A stretch of DNA of 64,000 nucleotides from Onthophagus taurus (GCF_036711975.1 NC_091968.1:15748001-15812000); one strand, 5' to 3'. Shown: positions 6,799-15,790, numbered from the stretch's first letter. Translations and numbers: made by a program. The notes: generated by a model not told the origin, from the letters alone.

Positions 6799-8427
6799 AT
6801 GAAGGTATTATTGTTGATTCTTTGGATGTATATGTTAAGACATATCACGGGGTTGCTAACCGAGCATGAAGTGGAAATTTATAATATTCTAGATAAGTAT
6901 GGTTATATCAGACAAGATGCTAATGCTGGTACTGGTAAAATAAGCGTGCATAAAACTGAGAATGAAATGTTGAGGGATGGTATAAATAATTTCCAAAAAT
7001 ATTTTAATCTCCCAATCACAGGACAAGCAAATTTTGACACCTTGGAGTTACTTTGGACGCCTAGATGTGGTAATGTGGATTTATTCGAAAATTTAAGTTC
7101 CAAACCAATCACGACTCGAAGATGGAATCTATCAACACTTAGATGGAATGTATACACATCTTCATATCCCGGTTTTACAACCGTGGTGGAAAGAGCCTTT
7201 AACGTTTGGTCTAAATACATTAACGTAAAGTTTGAAAGGACGTTTGCGGGCGCTAATATTTTAATAGGTTTCCTATCGAAAAATCATACGTGTATACGAA
7301 ATTCAACGATATATTGTCGGAGTTCTTTAGATGGTAAAGGGCGCGTGTTAGCTCACGCATACTATCCACATATTAAAAAATCCAAAGTTGAAATTCATGT
7401 AGATTTAGATGAAGATTGGGATATAACCAATACCACAATAGAAGGTAAACATAACCTATTTCTAGTTATGGTGCATGAAATAGGGCACGCCTTAGGATTA
7501 CATCATAATGTACGACTCAACTCGGTGATGCATCCGATTTATGGTAACATAAATATTGAAAATTTCACGTTAAGTCGTGAAGATATTTATAATATACAAC
7601 AATTATATGGAAATTCAACAGAAAGTGTAACCACCACTGTTAATCCAACACCTACGTTAAATACAACACCCCCCGCCTATATTACACATTCCCTAACATC
7701 TACATCTTCAACACCAACATTGTCGAATCTAGCACACGCGGAGGTATGTGATGTGGACAATAAGTTTTCAGGATTTTTAATTTACAATAAACAAATTTAT
7801 GTATTCTATAAACAATGGGTTTGGTTAATCGATCTAAAAACAAAAAAACCAATTTGGTCTAAACCTGTAAACATTGTGGATTGGATACGTCCTTTAAGAG
7901 GGGTTTTAAAAGAGGATGATGATTATGTAGTTTCGATAGGTCCTAACGGTCAATTTATATTTATCATACGTGATACAATCTATATAATTGAAATTGCTAG
8001 TATAACCATACGCTATAAATGGAAATTTTCAGAAACTGATTTAGGTTTAAATGATCAATCTAAGGTTAGAGGTGTTGTAACGAGTAATTATGGATTAACA
8101 TATATATTTTTTGATGATATTTATGCGATTGGGGTGGATGAGTCATTTTACAATAGAAACAAAATTATTACATCAGTTGTCGATCTATTTCCTGGGATGC
8201 CAACGAAATTTAATGGAGTATACAAAACACCTGATGGTTTATTGAATTTCATCGTTGGAGATAAAATTATTCGTTATGATGAATATTTAAAGGAAGTTAC
8301 AGATAGTTTAGATAAAAGTTTATTTATTTTAGGTATATCTTGCCCCTATAAATCTCTATTAGATCAACTTAAATATGTATTATCTGCGATCATTTCATAC
8401 AAACTACCAATTCCCGCTGAATATTAA
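6799..8427 (+). CDS. Viral matrix metalloproteinase with hemopexin-like domain
   Basis: This is a complete secreted zinc protease of 542 aa. Residues 1-18 form a signal peptide. The propeptide (about 20-95) carries the cysteine switch PRCGNVD, with Cys90 able to hold the enzyme latent. The catalytic domain (about 105-272) has the full zinc site HEIGHALGLHH at 226-236 (His226, Glu227, His230, His236) and the Met-turn Met244 in SVMHPIY. A Thr/Pro-rich linker (about 273-312) leads to a hemopexin-like C-terminal domain bounded by Cys317 and Cys515. I see no furin site or membrane anchor. Several insect viruses, such as granuloviruses, carry metalloproteinases that attack basement membrane, so a role in tissue spread is plausible. 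It has its own TATA box. Capture from a host gene is likely, but the gene is intronless. Confidence 0.93.
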   Translation: MKVLLLILWMYMLRHITGLLTEHEVEIYNILDKYGYIRQDANAGTGKISVHKTENEMLRDGINNFQKYFNLPITGQANFDTLELLWTPRCGNVDLFENLSSKPITTRRWNLSTLRWNVYTSSYPGFTTVVERAFNVWSKYINVKFERTFAGANILIGFLSKNHTCIRNSTIYCRSSLDGKGRVLAHAYYPHIKKSKVEIHVDLDEDWDITNTTIEGKHNLFLVMVHEIGHALGLHHNVRLNSVMHPIYGNINIENFTLSREDIYNIQQLYGNSTESVTTTVNPTPTLNTTPPAYITHSLTSTSSTPTLSNLAHAEVCDVDNKFSGFLIYNKQIYVFYKQWVWLIDLKTKKPIWSKPVNIVDWIRPLRGVLKEDDDYVVSIGPNGQFIFIIRDTIYIIEIASITIRYKWKFSETDLGLNDQSKVRGVVTSNYGLTYIFFDDIYAIGVDESFYNRNKIITSVVDLFPGMPTKFNGVYKTPDGLLNFIVGDKIIRYDEYLKEVTDSLDKSLFILGISCPYKSLLDQLKYVLSAIISYKLPIPAEY

Positions 8428-8445
8428 AAAATGTTTGACATGAAA

Positions 8446-8452
8446 TATAAAG
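8446..8452 (+). promoter_or_regulatory. TATA box before the orphan ORF
   Basis: TATAAAG lies 50-56 bp upstream of the ATG at 8502 in a 74-bp intergenic gap. Spacing to the ATG leaves room for a short leader. Confidence 0.5.
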
Positions 8453-8501
8453 GAGTCAACATCGATCAATCGATTTAGTTTACATTCAATCTCTTTGCGA
8501 A

Positions 8502-9230
8502 ATGGATGCTACCAGCATTTGTAAAATTTCTGATGAAATCTCTTACTGGACCTCACTGAATAAACAGTGGAAACAGTCTCAGGCTGCTATAGAGAAAGAA
8601 AATAAATTTATTGGTGAGACGGACTTTTCCACTGAAAATTTTTGTATTAAAGTTGGAATTAGTGCTGCGAGAGGTTTTATAACCTGTGTAAAATTAACCT
8701 CAAAATTAATTGAATCCCAAAATCATTTAATCACATTGCTGAGGGATGATTGGATGATATTAATAAATACGCTTAAGCTCATCCACTTCAATTTAAACTT
8801 TTCATATGAAACAATCCCATTAGCTGAAGGAATTCTTAGAGTTGCTGCTAACGATGGTGTAGATGGTGATAATTATATTCACATAACATATGAACATGAA
8901 GATGGTGATGATGTTGATGATGTGGGATCTAAAAATAGATATTTTATACCAATAATGCTAACCTTGGAAGATGTGCGTGAAATTTTATCCAAGACGGTTT
9001 TAATTTCATACAAATTGAATATATTGGATAATTTAAATCTTAAAAATTATATACATTTTATAATGACCTCATCTTCCTCATCATCTAAGTTTTCAAAGGA
9101 TAAGTTGGATTTAGTTAGACGATTTTGTTCGGAAAACATATGTGAGATTAACTTTTATGTGATGCAATATTTGGAAATGTCGTGCAAACCACATGATGAC
9201 AATAACACCTCCCCCCACACACACACATAA
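8502..9230 (+). CDS. Orphan Polinton ORF, unknown function
   Basis: This intact 242-aa protein resembles nothing I recognise. It is mostly helical in character, with no signal peptide or obvious membrane segment. It has an acidic central patch around residues 132-142 (HEDGDDVDDV), a serine run (SSSSSSKFSKDKL) near 189, and a few scattered cysteines that do not form a zinc-finger pattern. It lies between the metalloproteinase and the polymerase with its own TATA box, and its stop codon overlaps the TATA-like box of the polymerase gene. An accessory factor acting on the host is possible; nothing in the sequence proves it. Confidence 0.65.
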   Translation: MDATSICKISDEISYWTSLNKQWKQSQAAIEKENKFIGETDFSTENFCIKVGISAARGFITCVKLTSKLIESQNHLITLLRDDWMILINTLKLIHFNLNFSYETIPLAEGILRVAANDGVDGDNYIHITYEHEDGDDVDDVGSKNRYFIPIMLTLEDVREILSKTVLISYKLNILDNLNLKNYIHFIMTSSSSSSKFSKDKLDLVRRFCSENICEINFYVMQYLEMSCKPHDDNNTSPHTHT

Positions 9231-9233
9231 AAG
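9226..9233 (+). promoter_or_regulatory. TATA-like box of the DNA polymerase gene
   Basis: CATAAAAG overlaps the stop codon of the preceding ORF and sits 61-68 bp before the polymerase ATG at 9294. Confidence 0.45.
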
Positions 9234-9293
9234 CCGGCTTATGCGACCTAATGCGTCACTTTAATACTAGTTCCTACAATAACAAAGTGTACA

Positions 9294-12200
9294 ATGTTTT
9301 CATGCGAATTCTGTAATCAAGTATTCACTTTAAAGAAAAATCTTTTACGCCATTTGCAAAATGTAAATCATGGTTTGATGGATGTGGGACCTACACCTTC
9401 AACATCCGCTGTGGATGTTCCTGGACCTATACCTTCAACATCCGCTGCCGATGTCGTTGATGTTGCGGCTACAACCTCTTCAAGCTCTAAGTTTAAGGAA
9501 TGTGGAATCTGCGCTAAAATGTTCCCATCAATTTCAACACTTCGAGCGCATCTTTGCGCTGAACATGTATCTCCGGTTGATGGTGAAAACGATGTGGAAA
9601 TGATAGCTACATGTTTTAAAAACCGCATCGCCGTTTATAGAGTGAAAGGTGCAACGCGCGATGATGACATACCATCATACTTAAAGAAATGTGGTAATGT
9701 TGTATTTAGATTAATTATGGATAGTATAGGTAAATTTAATTCTATTAAAGTTCAAATTGAACTATTAGCATTTTTCATTAAATCCGATCCAGATGAAAAC
9801 GGTGATGATAACTTAGAGGGTGTGCTTGTTTCGGAAAAAAATTTTAATTCAAAATTTAAAGTTATTACACCTACTACGGAGTTGGATGCGGTGTACAATG
9901 ACATGACTCGTGATATTTTAAATCAGAGTGAGGAGTTTCAGGAGCGTGGATCTGGTTGGGCTTTCTTAGCTATATCCAACCTTCTGCTTAATATCAATAA
10001 ATATGAGCCGCTGTCTGGGTCATCATACATCCGACTTCCAGAGCAAATCGCTAAAAAACATGCATGTATCAATATTAAAAACTATGATGATGATGCATGT
10101 TTAGCGTGGTGTTTGACAGCGGCCCTCTATCCCACCGATTTTACTCAGGATCGGATTTCTAGCTATCCACATTATAGCACAGTACTTAATTTAAATGGTA
10201 TAATGTTCCCAGTTCATTTAAAGGACTTAGTTAAAATAGAATTAATGAATAATTTAAGTATTAATGTTTATGAATTAGTTGTAGATAATTATGGTGGATG
10301 CACGGTGGAAGGACCAATTTATTTTACTAAACGACGTCGGGATATACATATTAATCTCCTATATTTATTTAAAAACGGTATAGGTCATTTCGTTTTAATA
10401 AAAAACCTATCACGACTTATTTCTAGTCGGCTTTCAAACCACGAACATGCGAATTACATATGTGATGGTTGTTTATTACGATTTCCATCCGTTAATAAGC
10501 TGCAGGTACATCAACTTAATGATTGTAACCATAAAATGACCATCATACCATCGAAAGATGTAAAACCAACACCAAATTTTTTTGGACAATTAACCCCGCA
10601 AAATATTTTAGAATTCAATAACTATAAATTCACTCAAATGTGCCCGTTTGTGATTTATGCGGATTTTGAGGCTCTTTTACTACCGATCCAGCATTGTGAA
10701 CCCAATTCAACCCAATCTTTCACCGAAAAAATTGAGATGCATTTACCCTATAGTTTCGCATATTACATAGTATCCACAGTGGATGATAGTTATAATAAAT
10801 TTGAAACTTACACGGGTCCTGATGCATCACAAGTTTTTATCACAAAATTACTTAACGATACTAAATTTATCTATAGCGAATACTTTAAAACCGTAAAACC
10901 TATGCTACCTTTAACGACTGAAGAGCAACATAATTTCGATATTGCACAATTTTGTTTCATTTGTCAAAATCCTTTCACAATAGACCAAACTAAGGTGCGG
11001 GATCACTGTCACATAAGTGGCAGATATCGCGGGCCGGCTCATACAAACTGTAATCTAAATTATAAACTTCAACATTTCGTTCCAGTATTTTTCCATAATT
11101 TTAGCGGTTATGATTGCCATTTATTTATCAAAGAAATAGCTAAACTTGGTGATGGGCTTGATGTATTACCTAACAATAAAGAGAGATACATCAGTTTTAG
11201 TAAAAGGGTGCTTGTTGATAGAGTTGAAAAGGAAAATAATCAGTTTGAAGATGTTTTTATGAAACTAAAATTTCTGGATTCGTTTAGATTTATGGCATCT
11301 TCATTAGATTCTTTAGTCAGCACTCTCGATAATTGTGATTTTAAAAATGTGCGTAAATTTTTCCCACACAACAATCAATTTAAATTATTAACTAAAAAAG
11401 GAATATTTCCATATAATTACATGAACTCTTTTGATAAACTTAATGATACAGTTCTACCCTGTAAAGATGCGTTTTTCAATAAACTCACTTTAGAAGCTAT
11501 AACCGATGAACAATATTTACACGCGCAAACTGTGTGGGAAACATTTATGTGTCAAACTCTAAAAGACTATTCGGATCTATATCTAAAGTCGGATGTTCTT
11601 TTACTTGCTGATGTTTTCGAAAAATTTCGGCAAGTTTGTTTTAGAACATACGGTTTGGATCCTGCGAATTATTATACCGCTCCTAGTCTTTCGTGGGATT
11701 CAATGTTGAAATTTACAAAAATTAAATTGGAATTACTAACGGATATAGATCAAGTTCACTTTATTAAAAAAGGTATTCGTGGTGGTATTTCTCAATGTTC
11801 ATTACGTCATGCCAGAGCTAATAATAAATTTATGGAACATTTTGATACTAATTTACCCTCAAATTTTTTAATGTATTGGGATGCCAACAATTTGTATGGG
11901 TGGGCGATGTCGCAACCTATGCCTGTTGGTGAGTTCACGTGGTTAAATGAAAACCAAATTCGAAATTTCAATTTTAATGATGTATCCGATTGCTCTGATT
12001 TTGGCTATATTTTAGATGTGGATGTTGAATACCCTAAAAATTTACACGATCTACATAACGATCTACCTTTTCTACCTGAAAACATAATCCCACCTAATGG
12101 TAAATGTGAAAGTGATAGACGTTTAATCCCGAATTTATTAAGCAAGAAAAATTATATTATACATTATAGAAACTTAAAGCAAGCTGTCGCTCATGGCCTT

Positions 12201-13142
12201 AAAGTTAGTAGTGTGAATAGAGTTTTATCGTTTAAGCAGTCGGCTTGGTTAAAGTCTTACATTAACAAAAATACAGAATTACGTCAGATGGCAAACAATT
12301 CATTTGAGAAAGATTTTTTTAAATTGATGAATAATTCTGTATTCGGGAAAACAATGGAGAACGTTGATAAGCGAGTTGATGTAAAATTAGTCACTAGCTG
12401 GGATGATGTTCATACAGGTGGTCGTGGTCGACCACGACTTGGAGCGCGTAGTTTAATTTCAAAGTTAAATTTTAAAAGTATAAAAATTTTCACTAAAACG
12501 TTTTCAGCTATTGAGATGGAGCGGCTTCACGTAATTTACGATAAACCTCTATACATAGGTTTTACCGTTTTAGAGCTATCAAAATTATTAATGTATGATT
12601 TCTACTACGCTTATTTAAAGCCGAAATATGGTGAAGATATTCGGTTATGCTATATGGATACAGATAGCTTCACCGTTCAAATTTATACAGATGACATTTA
12701 TAATGAGGTTAAATTGAATTTAGATAAATTTGACACATCGAATTATAGTCCAGATAACCAGTTTAACATCCCGCTCCAAAATAAAGCTGTTTTAGGACTC
12801 ATGAAAGATGAGAATTGTGGTAATATAATGCTGGAATTCGTTGGTTTAAGGTCAAAGGTGTATGCGAATCGTGTTTCAGGTGAACGTATTACAAAAAAAT
12901 CGAAAGGGGTTAGAAAGGCTATTGTTAAACGTAAAATCACTTTTGAAAATTATTTAGATTGTTTGAGTACGAAATCGGTTTTATTTAAAAAACAGCTCAT
13001 CTTCAGAAGTTTCAATCATGACATTTTTACCGTTTTACAGAATAAATTGGTCCTATCACCTTATGACTCTAAGCGATGGATTGATTCTGATTATATTAAT
13101 ACATTAGCTTGGGGTCACCACAATATTATTAATAATAGATAA
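9294..13142 (+). CDS. Protein-primed family B DNA polymerase with N-terminal zinc fingers
   Basis: This 1282-aa replicase is uninterrupted. Two C2H2 fingers come first (CEFCNQVF...HLQNVNH at residues 4-27 and CGICAKMF...HLCAEH near 70-91), separated by a duplicated TPSTSAVDVPGP-type spacer; a third Cys/His finger (CDGC...HQLNDC) is near 390-410. The 3'-5' exonuclease motifs follow: DFEAL near 455, NFSGYDCHLF near 605 and YSDLYLKSDV near 760. A Cys/His cluster (CFIC...HCHISGRYRG) lies between the first two. The polymerase palm has motif A WDANNLYGWAM near 862, motif B NSVFGKTMENV near 1016 and motif C YMDTDS near 1120. All expected catalytic acids are present. It would copy the linear genome using a terminal protein as primer, as known for this polymerase group. 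Confidence 0.95.
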   Translation: MFSCEFCNQVFTLKKNLLRHLQNVNHGLMDVGPTPSTSAVDVPGPIPSTSAADVVDVAATTSSSSKFKECGICAKMFPSISTLRAHLCAEHVSPVDGENDVEMIATCFKNRIAVYRVKGATRDDDIPSYLKKCGNVVFRLIMDSIGKFNSIKVQIELLAFFIKSDPDENGDDNLEGVLVSEKNFNSKFKVITPTTELDAVYNDMTRDILNQSEEFQERGSGWAFLAISNLLLNINKYEPLSGSSYIRLPEQIAKKHACINIKNYDDDACLAWCLTAALYPTDFTQDRISSYPHYSTVLNLNGIMFPVHLKDLVKIELMNNLSINVYELVVDNYGGCTVEGPIYFTKRRRDIHINLLYLFKNGIGHFVLIKNLSRLISSRLSNHEHANYICDGCLLRFPSVNKLQVHQLNDCNHKMTIIPSKDVKPTPNFFGQLTPQNILEFNNYKFTQMCPFVIYADFEALLLPIQHCEPNSTQSFTEKIEMHLPYSFAYYIVSTVDDSYNKFETYTGPDASQVFITKLLNDTKFIYSEYFKTVKPMLPLTTEEQHNFDIAQFCFICQNPFTIDQTKVRDHCHISGRYRGPAHTNCNLNYKLQHFVPVFFHNFSGYDCHLFIKEIAKLGDGLDVLPNNKERYISFSKRVLVDRVEKENNQFEDVFMKLKFLDSFRFMASSLDSLVSTLDNCDFKNVRKFFPHNNQFKLLTKKGIFPYNYMNSFDKLNDTVLPCKDAFFNKLTLEAITDEQYLHAQTVWETFMCQTLKDYSDLYLKSDVLLLADVFEKFRQVCFRTYGLDPANYYTAPSLSWDSMLKFTKIKLELLTDIDQVHFIKKGIRGGISQCSLRHARANNKFMEHFDTNLPSNFLMYWDANNLYGWAMSQPMPVGEFTWLNENQIRNFNFNDVSDCSDFGYILDVDVEYPKNLHDLHNDLPFLPENIIPPNGKCESDRRLIPNLLSKKNYIIHYRNLKQAVAHGLKVSSVNRVLSFKQSAWLKSYINKNTELRQMANNSFEKDFFKLMNNSVFGKTMENVDKRVDVKLVTSWDDVHTGGRGRPRLGARSLISKLNFKSIKIFTKTFSAIEMERLHVIYDKPLYIGFTVLELSKLLMYDFYYAYLKPKYGEDIRLCYMDTDSFTVQIYTDDIYNEVKLNLDKFDTSNYSPDNQFNIPLQNKAVLGLMKDENCGNIMLEFVGLRSKVYANRVSGERITKKSKGVRKAIVKRKITFENYLDCLSTKSVLFKKQLIFRSFNHDIFTVLQNKLVLSPYDSKRWIDSDYINTLAWGHHNIINNR

Positions 13143-13226
13143 GTATTTATTTATGTAATCTATATAACTTTATGATACATACATGTTATCTATATTGCTT
13201 TGCGGTTTTTATAGCGATAAAATATG

Positions 13227-13234
13227 TATAAAAT
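13227..13234 (+). promoter_or_regulatory. TATA box of the small membrane protein gene
   Basis: TATAAAAT lies 88-95 bp upstream of the ATG at 13322, inside a 179-bp gap after the polymerase stop that holds no other ORF. Confidence 0.5.
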
Positions 13235-13321
13235 CTCGCAACGTTATTTTCATAATTTTAGTTTAAGTTTTAATTCAAATCTAACCAGTCGTCGCCGCGT
13301 TCGCATACATACACCACAACT

Positions 13322-13792
13322 ATGAACTCGACAATATTTTACACTATACTACATGGAGTTTTATTAATTAAATTTCCTACTGAAGTTAAAAACGTATCAA
13401 TTTCTTTCATTAGTGATTATACCAGTAAACCTGCTAGTGATAATGATTTAAAATGGTTGAAAATGATGAAGCCGAACACTACCACCGTTGATTATGATGA
13501 CTATGGGGATGATAGCGTTTTTCAAATTGTTCCCCCCAATACCACATTCAGTGAGATTATTACTTTTAAGTTGCGGTACACGTTAGAAAATAATAATGTG
13601 ATTAATGGAAATTGGACATCGATCTTATACAATACCAATACTATTTCATTGTGTTATATTAATAGGATACTTCTTATAGCCGCCTCAGTAATTATATTTA
13701 TTACCATTAGTTATAGTTGTATATTTTTTCCACTTGTCGTACGCCAAAGTTGTATGATTTTCTCAACAATGATTTTAGATTGTATTAAATAA
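13322..13792 (+). CDS. Small membrane glycoprotein candidate
   Basis: This 156-aa ORF has a hydrophobic N-terminus (residues 3-18) that could be a signal peptide or anchor. An ectodomain-like middle carries potential N-glycosylation sites (NVS, NTT twice, NWT). A strong membrane segment, RILLIAASVIIFITISYSC, lies near residues 113-131, followed by a short cysteine-containing tail. It is the last gene before the terminal repeats and has its own TATA box; an AATAAA overlaps the stop (13789-13794). I do not recognise a family. A virion or infected-cell envelope protein, or a host-modulating membrane protein, would fit the layout. Confidence 0.55.
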   Translation: MNSTIFYTILHGVLLIKFPTEVKNVSISFISDYTSKPASDNDLKWLKMMKPNTTTVDYDDYGDDSVFQIVPPNTTFSEIITFKLRYTLENNNVINGNWTSILYNTNTISLCYINRILLIAASVIIFITISYSCIFFPLVVRQSCMIFSTMILDCIK

Positions 13793-13888
13793 AATTGTTT
13801 AACTGTTATTTACTTAATTCGTTTTAATTTAACCCATCAACACCACCCCACCGCTAGGTGCCTGCATGCACTCGCGGGCCGGAAGGTG

Positions 13889-14077
13889 CTTCACCCCCAC
13901 CACAACAGAAACCTACATTACTCACACCGCCGACACTCTCCAACAGATGGCCTTCACCCCCACCACAACAGAAACCTACATTACCCACACCGCCGACACT
14001 CTCCAAAAGATAGGCTTCACCCCCACCACAACAGAAACCTACATTACCCACACCGCCGACACTCTCCAACAGATGGC
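13889..14077. repeat. Three 63-bp tandem repeats at the Polinton end
   Basis: Units start at 13889, 13952 and 14015 with CTTCACCCCCACCACAACAG and differ by only a few bases. Because 63 is a multiple of three, several frames stay open across the array, which explains small apparent ORFs there on both strands. Polinton terminal inverted repeats often contain short tandem arrays, so this probably lies in the terminal repeat. Confidence 0.9.
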
Positions 14078-14085
14078 GCACTCCA

Positions 14086-14137
14086 TGACGTCATACATTA
14101 CGTCACACACTTATCTCTGACGTCACACGTGACGTGG
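14086..14137. promoter_or_regulatory. Cluster of CRE-like sites at the element end
   Basis: Two perfect TGACGTCA palindromes (14086-14093 and 14118-14125), an ACGTCAC (14100-14106) and an inverted GTGACGT (14129-14135) occur within about 50 bp. TGACGTCA is the classical CREB/ATF binding sequence. The last two sites form a 7-bp inverted repeat with a 2-bp spacer. Confidence 0.5.
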
Positions 14138-14139
14138 GA

Positions 14140-15417
14140 GCCATTTCCGCTCCAGAACCGGCATTACTATACTACTCACGTAAATATCTACCAAGCGACT
14201 TTAATAATATCTCAAATGTGTACCGTATTTATGAGAAATATTTACAGGAAGAGGGAAAACTGGATTGTAAAGTCAGCCTTCAAGTTTTTAAAAAAATATT
14301 CAAAACGGAATTTAAAATAGGTTTTCATGTACCGAAAAAAGACAAATGTCTTAAATGTGAGAACTACAAAAATACAGATAAAGATCAAATAACCAAGGAT
14401 GAACAAAATGAATATGAAAGACATTTAAATGAGAAGAAATCAACAAATTAAATATTTATTAAGGATCAGAAGAAAGGATAGGATAATCCTGAGGTCTTGT
14501 GTACAAGTTTTCATCTTCAAAAAGTTTTGGGTACTCCGAATGGCCATAGTTTTCTTCTTGGCTTTTCTAGTAAATATGCTGTTTACAATCTAACATTTTA
14601 CGAAAGCGTTTCAAGAAATGTTTATTGTTATCTTTGGGGAGGATCTGATGGAAAACGAGGGGCTAATGAAATATGTAGCATTATGTATAAATATCTGCGT
14701 CATGTAGATGAGGTTGGGGGTATACAAGAGATTCTCCTATATTGCGATAGTTGTGCAGGGCAGAATAAAAACCACCAAATGATTTGTTTTCTTCAGTGGT
14801 TTCTTAAATTATCGCTAAATTTAGAAAAAATATCTCTCAATTTTCTGCTGCCGGGACACTCATACATGCCTGTTGATTCAGTACACGGCACCATCGAACA
14901 AGCACATAAGAAAAAAATAATTTTTGCTCCATCAGAATGGCCTACTATTATTAGGAACGCTAGACATAAACCTAGACCATATGAAGTTTTTACGTTGAGT
15001 CACAAGGACTTTTTGGATTTTAAGTCATTTACTGACAATAATTTTCCAAAAGTATTTAAAACGGAGGGCGGTACAAACCTTAAAATGAGTATGGTAAGAA
15101 GAGTTTTTTTCACCAAAGACACTTCGGATTATTTCACTTGCAGCACATCTTTTACTGATTGCTCGCCATTATTAAAAATTTTCCTACCTGAAAATAAAGC
15201 TAGAAGAAGTTTCTCCGCAAACGCAAATAAACCCCAGAGAGCTTATAAAATAAAACTGCCAATAGCTGCAAAAAAATATATAGGTTTACGAAAATTATGC
15301 ACAAATGGAATTATACCGGCAAGTTATCACTCAGAGTTTCTTTCTATGGCTTATAAACTAAACGTAGAGGATAGGTTGATGGAGACAGACGAAGAAGATG
15401 AAAATATGGTCGAGTAG
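14140..15417 (+). pseudogene. DUF7869/Sola-like transposase remnant
   Basis: Two pieces, about 14149-14451 and 14497-15417, encode parts of one transposase-like protein. The first has a SRKYLPSDFN segment and a Cys pair (CLKCENY). The second has the acidic motif LLYCDSCAGQNKN and the downstream LPGHSYMPVDSVHG, which I read as catalytic-core landmarks of an RNase H-fold enzyme; the transposase at 23.3-25.8 kb has the same order of motifs. A stop and missing sequence separate the pieces, and the N-terminal third is absent where the Polinton begins. The C-terminal half is open for 306 codons. Classification as Sola-like rests on resemblance to the complete element further right and is not certain. 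Confidence 0.7.
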
Positions 15418-15520
15418 AATAAGGGAATATATTTTTATACTTATTTGAAATATATTTTTTTTTAATTTTTCCGTTATTTAAAAAAATTAATTTATTTTAT
15501 TCCACCATTTAAAGCGATTT

Positions 15521-15790
15521 GGGCGAATGGACTTTATTTTTTAACAAAAGGACTAATGTAGGGCGAATAGTCATTTCTTTAAAAAGCCTATCTGGAAAAA
15601 GGGCGAATATCCAAAAAAATTGGTTTTTTAGTTAACTGTTTGTAGTTTTATGTAATTTTTAGTGATTTCATTACATTTAATGAATACTTGAAGTCCTAAA
15701 TGCATTACTTACTAGTTTGCTCTTACAAGAACGTACCAAACAGTTTTTCGTCATTTTCTCAAAACATCAAAATGGCGCGTTCGCCCTTTT
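15521..15790. repeat. GGGCGAA subterminal repeats
   Basis: GGGCGAA occurs at 15521, 15561 and 15601 and once inverted at 15780-15786, just after the transposase remnant. By analogy with the subterminal motif array of the related element at 22510-26202, these may be transposase binding sites at the right end of this element. The 100 bp between the gene and the array is AT-rich and empty. Confidence 0.5.

Larger units (their letters stand above)
1..14150. mobile_element. Endogenous Maverick/Polinton (adintovirus-like) element, right-hand part
   Basis: The block carries the diagnostic Polinton gene set: family B DNA polymerase, A32/FtsK-like packaging ATPase, adenain-like protease, minor (single jelly-roll) and major (double jelly-roll) capsid proteins, and a phospholipase A2 protein. 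Genes are compact, with gaps of only tens to a few hundred bases, and every ORF is open. Three genes run leftward and the rest rightward from a shared promoter near 2425-2478. The left end and the expected integrase are not in the window. The right end is placed near 14150, because transposase-like coding of another family starts there just after the terminal repeats; the exact base is not determined since the partner terminal inverted repeat is not visible. Confidence 0.93.

Noticed and set aside
13889..14077. CRISPR-like repeat array
   Set aside because: Units are contiguous with no unique spacers, there are no cas genes, and the DNA is eukaryotic.
1..14150. Retrovirus-like integrase of the Polinton
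   Set aside because: No integrase motifs were found in this part. The gene is expected to the left of the window and should not be claimed here.
13854..14320. Three overlapping ORFs with 21-residue repeats on both strands
   Set aside because: They are a by-product of the 63-bp tandem repeat, which keeps several frames open; composition is low-complexity and the frames continue into unrelated sequence.
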